Assembly (NCBI GenBank): GCA_030278955.1
Contig: JAOANR010000004.1
Coordinates: forward strand, 60,143,541-60,207,540
Length of the DNA: 64,000 nucleotides
Origin: Hygrophila difformis
Taxonomy: Eukaryota; Streptophyta; Magnoliopsida; Lamiales; Acanthaceae
Direction of reading: 5' to 3'
In this document: one piece after another, positions 55,790 through 64,000 of the stretch
Layout: every line of letters begins with the position of its first letter
Position numbering within the stretch: the first letter of the stretch is position 1
Translations under genes and position numbers: made by a program
The notes under the pieces: generated by a model
Told to the model about the DNA's origin: nothing
Seen by the model: the letters and a program-made list of their open reading frames with translations, nothing else
Database searches by the model: none

Positions 55790-58700
55790 GTCTAATAAAA
55801 ATTAGCTATCCATGCTTCCCCGGGCTCTCTATTCATTTCTTTATCAATTTATTTGTAATTTGTGTTGTATAAATTTCAACCATCCCTTATCCAGCTTCGG
55901 CTCTTCCAATATATATCTTAGATATATATCTAACATATATATATGCCAAACCTGAAATGAACAGTACCTTTTTGATGAACAGTTGTTTGGAATGAACAGT
56001 AATTTTCGACATGTTCTTCCTTTTCTGCCCTTTGCTCTTCCTCGTGTTCTGCCCTCCCCATACCCTTCGACATTTATGTGCTTCTCAACCTCTGCTATTC
56101 TCGTGCTTCCTCTTGCATATTTCCCCAAAGAGCAGTTCCCCAATTCGTGCTTCCTCTTGAATTTCTCTCATTCTCTGTGAAACCCCAATACTCACTCCGC
56201 CCAACCCAACCATCTTTCAGTGCCTGCCTTCCTTCTATTCTCCTCATCTCCTTTTCTGTCAACTCTTCTGTCAAAGTTTTGCAGCACCACCTCACCAAAT
56301 CGCGAGTTCGAAATTGCAATCGCGAGTTGGAAATTGCAGAGGGAATCCGTTTTTTTGGGGGGCTTGAAGGTAAGAATTGGGTTGCTACCCTCTTCCCCCT
56401 CCTCGTTTATTTTGCTTTCTTTCTTTCTTCGGGAACGGAAGCCGCTGGAAGCGGCTGAGACGCCGCCACAATGGCGACGCGCAGAAGGCGCGACTACGGA
56501 TGAGCTGGCTGGGGGTGGTGGCGCCGCCGATGCCTGAAAAACGCGGTGGAGGATGGGTCGCCGCCGTCGTGCCACTGTGGGCGTCTGCCTACCATCCCCA
56601 TTCGCCGCTGTCCTCTGCTTCCGCCCTCCTCTCCATTTTGCTTCATGCCATTTCTAGCTCCCTTCCATGTCCTTCGGTGCGGCCGGCCTCTTGCGAGCCA
56701 AATTGCCTGACCTAGACTCTGCAAATCACCAAATCGCCAAATTCTACTAACCCTTACCGCTTTCTTCTCGCGGTCTTCTTCATCCTTTACCCCACTGTCA
56801 CCGGCGCCCTTCTCCCCGAAAAACCTGCTGGCCGAGCATAGCAGTGATGACGTCAGAGGCAGGGGGAGGCGGGCTGGTGAAAGAGCGGCCTGGGGTGGTA
56901 TGGAATTAGGGTTCTATTTCTGCTACGAAATTAGGGTTGGTTACTTCTAATTTGAATTTGTGGTTTGTAAGGAATACATTTTCCTCCTCGTTGATTTCTA
57001 TTTATTTAAATTTTTTTTTTCAATTTGAACTGATTCTTGTCTTATTTCCTTGCTTCCTCGATTTCCTTATCAGTCCGTGTGTTGGAACTCGCTGCCATTC
57101 CCTATTGTTTCCCCATCTGCTTCAATGGTAGCTCGCCGGTCACCCAAAACTTGTAAGTCTGCCCAGAGCCGGATTCGTGCACTTTGGAAATTCTATTCTC
57201 CAATTATGTGTTTCTCCGTTCTGGATGCATTGCGGTTGGATATACAGTATCATTGTTTGTTTGGTTGTTTAATTTGATTGTTTGATTTTCAATCAATTTT
57301 CATTAATTTGTTCTTCACATCTCATTTCGTTACCTCTTTGTTCTTGTCGTCGTTAATTCCTTCCTCGATTATGCAATATTATGTAATTGTTATTCATTGC
57401 CATTCTTTGATTTGAAAAGACGGTGTTTCTTCTATGTTCCAAATATGCATCTATCTTTCTTAATTAGTCGCATTTAACATCGTTTGCTCTAGAGACTGAA
57501 CTGAGAAAGAATATTTGCTTAATTTTTCTATATTCCATGTGTAAATGCTTTAATTTTGCTCCATTTAGATGTTGCCATCCTGCCGGGATTTGAGCCAAAT
57601 GATTTTTCCCTTTACTGGTTTGGTTTTGCAGTGTGCTCAGTCGAAGTATTGATTGTTTTAGTTTTCAATAAGAACTCAAACAAGTATGTTAAAGAAGCAT
57701 TAATGCCATTGTTTTCCATGTCATATGTACATATTTTCCACATTGCTTTTGATAGTTTGAATACAAGAATTGGTTTTGGATGAAATGATTGCTCCCAATT
57801 GTCGATAGACAAAGTTTCCATGTACAATTATAAGGAATGGTATTTTATGTGTGTGTGTTTTTTTTAAATTTTATTTTATTTTTTATTTATCTGAGAGTTT
57901 AAATGTTTCTCTATATGCCTAAGTATATTTTGGCAAGGCAATAGTGCACCAAATGCAATTTGCAGTCTTGTGTATTCAAACTGCAATTGGATTTGCATAC
58001 CTGCACTTGACCGGTAATTTATCCAATGAAGATTGAAGTTTAGGTCTGTAACTAAGTTACCAAACGATGCATTTGAGTTGAGTTAATGATTCTATTGTTC
58101 ATTATTAGTTCTTAGCGATCTGCTTGTATGTATATATTTAGAGATATGTCTTTAAGGGTGGGATGACTATGTTAGTAAATTTACCCAATGCTCCATGTTC
58201 CTTTTGAGTACTCGGCTACATTTTCTATTGTCCAAAATTATTTGGTATAAACTGTCTGATCTATTTTACTTCACACTGAGATGTTTGCAACTTGTAAATC
58301 CCTTATTTTAGTTGTTGCCTGATCTATTTAGTTTCCTTTACCTGACTTATTATTTATTGATGGTTGGTTTATTACTTTATTCTAATGTTGATTTTAGGTT
58401 TTCGTTCCCACCCTCCATCTCTGCGCATCCTTCTGTCGCGAAGGGGAAGTTTATCTTAATGCAGTACTTCAAAAGCTTTTGTAAGTGATTTCTCTTTCTA
58501 ATGTAGACCACACAACACATATGCTTACTGTTTGACCCGCTTTTGGTCAATTCTACTGGCCAACATTCACACATGCTATCATCCTGCAAGCGTGGATACG
58601 TTTCTCTTTGAGCATCTATCTTGGGGCAAAATTCTAGATTAAGGATTGGTCCATCATTCCATATACTTGTGCTGAATGGAATTTTGGGTAACACACTAGA

Positions 58701-60160
58701 TTTCTGTGAAGAGCAGATGAAATACCACTGATATTTTTGACAATGTGGTCGAATATTGAGTTATTAACTTTCAGGGGCTTCCCTGTTTGGTAAAACTCTA
58801 TTCTAGAAATAAGTTTCAGTTTCAGGATAGATAATTGCTCTTTTAAGGTCCAGCAGTTTAATGTGTTGGCTTTGCTTCTATTATCAATTTAAATCAATTT
58901 ATAAATTGAGTTCCATTCATTTATTCAAATCTCATGATGTTCCAATAATTTTTTCTCAGGTAATCGAAATGCTCTTACCTTTTTTTCCTGAGCAATAATG
59001 CATATGAGTGCTATTATATATTATTGTAATTCAATTCAATGGATATTTGTGGTTCATTTTGTAGGTTGAAAATGAGTAGGGGCTGCTAAAGTAGCAATGG
59101 GACTTGGCACTAGTAAGAGAGGCTCTTTCGTCAAATCTTATGCCATTCTTTGTTTTGGAATTCATCAAGAATGGAGGCTTTTTTTGTCAGTTATTATATA
59201 GTAAGTTGCTTTGTTTATTGAATTTTTATTTTTCGTAGATCTTGTTAGGGTTGTGATGTTCTTATGTTTTAAAAGAAATTACACTCACTCAACCTCTTAA
59301 AAACTCTAAGCCCCCAAGGAATCAATTTCATACCATGTGAACTGTGTTTTACAATTCCAGGTTTGTGATGATTTACATCTGTTTCCTCATTTGCTTGATT
59401 AAATGATTTCTGGCTGCATATGGTGCAGTATTTATTGATTTTTGTTGTTTGGTGTTATTTTTCGATGCACATTTGAATTTCTGGAGCAGGTCGTCATGTT
59501 CCAGGATTTTTCAGCAACAATGTTTGAGATTCCTTTTCATTCAAATTTATGGTTATTTTATCCAGAATATTGGAAATGGAAGATGAGGATGAGCGGTTAT
59601 ATTAATGACCTTTTACTGGAGCTATAATATCGTACATTTGTTGTAGCATCATTTTATCGTTGTCTCTAGTTTTAAATTTTATGTTGGCATATTTTTTGGT
59701 GTCTTGTGTTTCATCTTTCTGCTTGAAATTAACAGGGAAAAGGATGTTGATGAGTTACAGCAGGAATTCAGAATTATGGCATTGCAGATCACTATCTTGT
59801 TTTTGGATTTTCTTGGTCAAGTGGAACCATGGTTTTTTCTTCAATGAATTTAAATCACAGGGTATGGTTTCTTTGGTGTTTTTTGTGGATTTTTCAGTTG
59901 ACTGCAGTACCTTTTGTGCAGTTTTGCCATCATGGGTGAAACTTTTCTCACTTGCAGCTTTTAAACTTGACTTCTACAATATTATCAAGATTTTTCTTTT
60001 TAACAATATCATCAAGATCTGGATCCCCGGTCTAATAAGCATAGGTATTTTTTATGGATGCACTTATAGAAAATTAGAGCTTGAAATTCAAGAGAATTTG
60101 TAAGATCTGTTCTATTATGTTTGAACATATGGGATTGATGTGAAAACAAATACAACTACT
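55790..60160. other. Long region without recognisable gene; possible non-coding transcript or decayed element
   Basis: 55,980-56,900 is C+T-rich then GC-rich, like a promoter/5' leader, with short frames on both strands that match nothing I know; 56,900-60,100 is T-rich and intron-like, with AG|GT-type sites but no conserved exon. ATGGTAGCTCGCCGGTCACC at 57,126 opens only a short frame. No terminal repeats bounding the block were found. I cannot assign a function. Confidence 0.3.
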
Positions 60161-60170
60161 GATGGTAGTT

Positions 60171-60460
60171 GAAGATTATTTTTGATAACCGGAGACGTTA
60201 CTAGAACGTCGGCAAAGAAGGGAAAAAAAGTGAAAATACAAAGATAGCCACTCTAATTTCTGAGATAGCAAACACCCGCCAAGTCTGCAGCAAGCATCGG
60301 CTTCACCTCATCTGGCGGGAAAGTCCATGTAGTAAAAAATTCAACGGAACGAGCTCCCCGCTTAGCAAGATTATCTGCCACATTATTCCCTTCCCTTAAA
60401 ACATAATGCCACTTGATAATTAAATTACCATTTCGCGAATGTTAATGAATGCACAAAGGT
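60171..60460 (-). mobile_element. 5'-truncated LINE (L1-type), RNase H end
   Basis: The minus strand reads IIKWHYVLREGNNVADNLAK, RGARSVEFFTTWTFPPDEVK and a TAG stop shortly after: the conserved end of the plant L1 RNase H domain. 10-bp target duplication TGATGGTAGT at 60161-60170 and 60461-60470. Confidence 0.8.
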
Positions 60461-60470
60461 TGATGGTAGT

Positions 60471-61469
60471 CTATGTTGCAGGCAGTATGATCGTTTTCCC
60501 TAATGAAATCATTAGTTCGTTTAGGCCTTTATGCTATGAAGTATATAGATTGAGAAGTTATTTATTTATGTATCTTTAATGTCTTCCTCTTTTCAGCTAT
60601 AACTTCATTACAAAACCTAAGTCGCCAAATTCCGCGTGGCGTTATATATATATATATATATATTACTTTACTATTAATTATGAAATTATAGAATAAAAGC
60701 CCTAGACCTCCTTTCTATAAAAAAAAAAAGAAAAAGTTATGAATAAGTATATAGTTTTTCGCTTTATTTCCATATCCATGAATAAATATATTATATATTG
60801 GATTTTTATTTTATTTTTTTTTGAAGGGATTCCCATGTAGTGGACTTTCTTTCTTTTTTTTTTCTTTTTTTTTTCTAAACATTGACAGTCATTGTATTGG
60901 ACATTTGATTCCATCGAATATCTATATTTTAAAATTTTAAAATATTCTTAATTCAGTACTGATGCCAATGCAATACGTGACATTAAGCAGGTGATGTAGT
61001 GCCGATACGATGAGATGTATGCTGGGCATTAATGATGTGTGTGCTCGATTTTAATGGTGTATGAGTTGTATAAAAAAATACTCAACGTATTCAACTTTCA
61101 AACCGATTTTATATCTATTTCTTGATAAAATGTAAACGTGCATAAAAAATATTATGTAAACATTTGGCAACAATATTTATTTCAATATTCTCATAACATG
61201 TTTTTGGCACCCTCGACTTTAATCTATTCCTTTGCTCTTTTCCTCTCTCAACCCCTTGCTGTAGTTTTTTCTTAGTTTTTTCCTTTTAGCCGACGCTTGT
61301 GCATCTTTGTTCACAAAAAAAAAAAATTATTCTCATAACATGTTTTTAACTTTGACATTATAACGCTTCTTATAAAATAAATTATAGAGGTGTAACGTGA
61401 ATGAGCCCAAGATTTGAACAATGCATTATTGCAAATAGCTAAGGAATTAAAAACCTACTCCTTAAAATG
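60471..61469. other. AT-rich DNA, no gene
   Basis: Contains a (TA)n run near 60,645-60,662 and homopolymer tracts. 61,205-61,330 ends in an A-run and resembles a non-LTR element 3' tail (TTCCTTTGCTCTTTTCC ... CAAAAAAAAAA), but no family is assigned. Confidence 0.4.
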
Positions 61470-61483
61470 ATGATTGGACTATT

Positions 61484-61542
61484 TTTTCTGGTAAACATTG
61501 AAACTTATGTGTCGGTAAAGGTGTGCGGGAGCCCAAGCCACA
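61484..61542 (-). mobile_element. 5'-truncated family-1 SINE
   Basis: Only the SINE tail remains (GTGTGCGGGAGCCCAAGCCA); 14-bp target duplication ATGATTGGACTATT at 61470-61483 and 61543-61556. The tRNA-like head is missing, as expected of incomplete reverse transcription. Confidence 0.8.
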
Positions 61543-61904
61543 ATGATTGGACTATTCTTATTTCATTAGGAAGAATTTCAAATTTTTTAGAGTTATCACC
61601 TTGTTATTTCTTGTGAAGTTGTAGTACATGGAGATGGAAGAATTCAACATTACTAGGTGTATTATGCGAGACAATCGCTTGAATTAATTCATCATGTATA
61701 TTGGTACAATTATAATTAAAAAATGAAGAGAAAATAATGTAGACCTAGATTTTAATTAATATCCATCATGTATATATTTCATGGGAAAGGGTTAATCAAT
61801 ACCAAATTAATTCAATATAGAGCATGTGTAGTTTCTTTGCTGCAAAGTCTATTTTCGTCAAATGCACAAAATTCCTAATGGTGATGTGAAAATAGGACAA
61901 ATAA

Positions 61905-62024
61905 TTTTTTATTTTTTTATTTTTGGTAAATGGGATAAATGAGAGGAATAGGGCTGGGAATTGAACCCAACCCATAGTTGGAAGGCAGAGAATATAACCA
62001 CTTGGGTCAAGTCCCATTTCCCGG
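61905..62024 (-). mobile_element. tRNA-derived SINE, family 1, short copy
   Basis: T-run at the left, box B complement (GGGAATTGAACCCAACCC), box A complement (CACTTGGGTCAAGTCCC); 15-bp target duplication AAATAGGACAAATAA at 61890-61904 and 62025-62039. Confidence 0.85.
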
Positions 62025-62039
62025 AAATAGGACAAATAA

Positions 62040-63409
62040 ATTGATAATAGTAAAAAAAAAAAAAAAAAAAGAAAATAGAAACATAGCAGGAGCTCCTAAT
62101 TCCTAAACGGGTTTGGCTTAAAACCTTAACCCTCACATTCAATCAGGTTTTTGTTTTTACTTTTACGAGTTCGCGAAAAGAAAAAAAAATTGAATTCTAA
62201 ATAATACGCACAGGTATACCCATACGCGCGAATCTCATCTACGTTGTATTTTGTGTACACTTGTTTTAGCTGAACTCTCTTTTACCATCTTGTTGTTATG
62301 GGTGCGCTCGGTCGGGATTTCGACATTGTTGGCGCACGAATCGCCTTCAACAATCTTAATTCCCCAGCTTCCCTCACTTTCCCTAAGTTTTATTTATTGA
62401 ATTTTAATCGCTGTGTTTAAATTCTGAGGCGATGCACGTTTTTGTTGGTGATTTGATGATGGGTATGGATATTAGGGTTTCCGATTGTTGGGATTTGGGG
62501 TTGGTCATCTAGGGATTTAAGGAGTTTTTGGTGTAGGATGTTTCGGATTACGGTGGAGTCGTGCTTTTTCTTGGATAGTTTATTGGGGATTTTGTCTGGA
62601 AGGGATGTTAAAACGTGAAGTCATCTGTAATGGATTAGATGAATTTGGGATTTTTTGGCTGATGCCAGGGGAGTGGTGGGCATTGCTCTAGAAGTGAATT
62701 CTGCTTGAAGTGGTGATGGTATATAGTCTATTATTTAAACTGAGATGAATACTAGGTTGTTAGATTGAGAGTTCGTTTCATTGATTGGAAGATAGAGTTT
62801 TTTCATGCCAGACATTATTTATTTCTTTGCAGTCGTGCAGCATTTATGAAGTCTTGAATATTTGCACATTTATGCCCGAAAGAACATGATGTTGATGTTG
62901 CATTTAAAAGTGAGATATAATTTTCATTTGCATCACAAAGATTCTGCCAGTGGACGGGAAAATGAAACTGTGTTTCCATGATTATGGCCCGGATGCCTGC
63001 TGAAATATTTCTGTAGGTTTTGGAAGTTTATGTGCACTTGTGCTTTAGTATCTATGTCTAGCGGTCTGGCCTTCAAAGTATCAAACTATTGGGTTGATGC
63101 ATGGTAATGTGTACACGCCTAAGGTTTTGTCCCACTATCAACCAGAATTGAAGAGAAATATTGTGACTTCTTTCATTTGTATGCTTTGCTGAGAAAACCT
63201 AAGGCATTTTGCATTCAAAAGAAGTCATTGAGAATAAATGACTTCTTTTGAATGAATTAGAAAGAAGCTAGTAAAATATCTTTTAGTTATTAGAGTGCCA
63301 GATTTTATTTTGCACATAATGTCATGTGGACATTTTGATTTATGACAGATTGAACCTTGGAGCTGCACTGGTGAAACCTTCTGAGAGCAACAAGTGTTAG
63401 TGAGATTAA
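62040..63409 (+). other. Promoter and 5' UTR (with likely introns) of the right-edge gene
   Basis: C/T-rich leader-like DNA at 62,270-62,390 followed by T-rich, intron-like sequence up to a plausible acceptor at 63,345 (TTTATGACAG). The ATG at 62,298 opens only a short frame. No separate gene seen. Confidence 0.45.
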
Positions 63410-64000
63410 ATGAAGCGGAAGCGTGGGAACAAGAAAGGAAAAGTAAAGAAGTCAAAGTTGGCTGCCACATGTGAGGTGGAATCTACTGCTGTTGGTTTAA
63501 ACACAGAAGAAAACTCAGGCTTGGATGAGTTTGATAATGAAGATATTGACTCTGGAGTGGATGCTGAAACCGAGAGCACGACATCCCCATCAGCAGGGAA
63601 TAGTCAACCCAAAACACTTGCTACAATTGTTTCTGAAGGGCGACAAAACAATAATACAGTTGTAAAAGCAGTATATACAAGGGTAAAAGTGAAGATCAAG
63701 AATTCAAAAAATTTAGAATCCCAGAACACATTGTCAGATGCTCGAGTTCCTAGTGATACTGAAAAGATTAACCAGCAAATGGTTTCGGATAGACAAGTTG
63801 TTCCAAACGAGAAAATGGAGGACAGTACCAACTCTCTTTCTGAGACTAATGGAGTCCCATCTGGAAACACATCTAAAAAGTCCGTGGGTATAAAGATCAA
63901 ATCATCTAGGGGATTAGGTTCATCCAGTATGAGCCCATGCAGCAATTCTGAACCCATTAAGGTAGAGAAAGTGGAGAAGAAAGATACCGAGCCACTTCCG
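63410..64000 (+). CDS. N-terminal part of a Lys/Ser-rich nuclear-type protein, runs off the window
   Basis: Open from ATG at 63,410 to the last base (197 codons, no stop). It begins MKRKRGNKKGKVKKSKL, a strong basic nuclear-localisation-like stretch, followed by an acidic region (LDEFDNEDIDSGVDAETE) and a Ser/Thr/Asn-rich, probably disordered part with a recurring VKIKNSKN / VGIKIKSSRG motif. No domain is recognisable in the visible part. The layout suggests a chromatin or transcription-related protein whose domain lies downstream; this is inference. A smaller frame on the other strand (63,604-63,957) is a shadow. Confidence 0.75.
   Translation, partial: MKRKRGNKKGKVKKSKLAATCEVESTAVGLNTEENSGLDEFDNEDIDSGVDAETESTTSPSAGNSQPKTLATIVSEGRQNNNTVVKAVYTRVKVKIKNSKNLESQNTLSDARVPSDTEKINQQMVSDRQVVPNEKMEDSTNSLSETNGVPSGNTSKKSVGIKIKSSRGLGSSSMSPCSNSEPIKVEKVEKKDTEPLP

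Noticed and set aside
56220..56715. Overlapping Ala/Arg/Ser-rich frames on both strands
   Set aside because: GC-rich leader-like DNA gives open frames by composition; no frame shows a recognisable domain or is favoured over the others.
63604..63957. A 117-aa minus-strand protein
   Set aside because: It is antisense to the longer, open-ended plus-strand frame starting MKRKRGNKKGK, which has the more convincing composition.

Overview
The window is nuclear DNA from a flowering plant. The genes have GT-AG (and two GC-AG) introns and TATA boxes, they include plant-type 12-oxophytodienoate reductase (OPR), carotenoid-isomerase-like and PB1 genes, and they sit in AT-rich DNA full of plant transposons (hAT, Mutator-like, Stowaway-type MITEs, Helitrons, tRNA-derived SINEs, L1-type LINEs, a Ty3/gypsy chromovirus). 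A eudicot is likely; I cannot name the species from sequence alone.

Layout. (1) 0.09-42.4 kb is a tandem array of OPR-like genes, all on the minus strand: a five-exon gene at 89-3376 whose third exon carries an in-frame 63-bp-period repeat; a decayed 3' fragment at 24.4 kb; a gene split between 27.0 kb and 36.7 kb by an LTR retrotransposon; and two apparently intact genes at 37,587-39,678 (372 aa) and 40,813-42,429 (378 aa). Between the first gene and the rest lie about 20 kb of nested transposons and broken duplicated segments (3.8-27 kb). (2) The retrotransposon at 27,272-35,749 is a minus-strand chromodomain-bearing Ty3/gypsy element with decayed reading frames, a 5' LTR enlarged by a hAT insertion, and a 3' LTR cut down to about 93 bp. 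(3) 43.2-52 kb is a genic island: a 100-aa single-pass membrane protein (+), a nine-exon CRTISO-like FAD oxidoreductase with a plastid-type N terminus (+), and a two-exon PB1-domain protein (-), the last two convergent. (4) 52.2-62 kb is again transposon territory, including a Mutator-like element that appears to carry a pentatricopeptide-repeat gene fragment. (5) The first 197 codons of a basic nuclear-type protein run off the right edge from 63,410.

The OPR genes belong to the Old Yellow Enzyme family (FMN-dependent enone reductases). They lack an OPR3-type C-terminal SRL peroxisome signal, so they look like cytosolic subgroup I enzymes. The main results are: (a) the 549-bp repeat block that leaves a continuous predicted 553-aa OPR frame; (b) Tyr-to-Phe replacement at the expected proton-donor position in two of the three complete copies; (c) a 6-bp microhomology junction joining an OPR exon to the LTR; and (d) a pair of duplicated segments whose copies act as empty sites for one another and so date several insertions.
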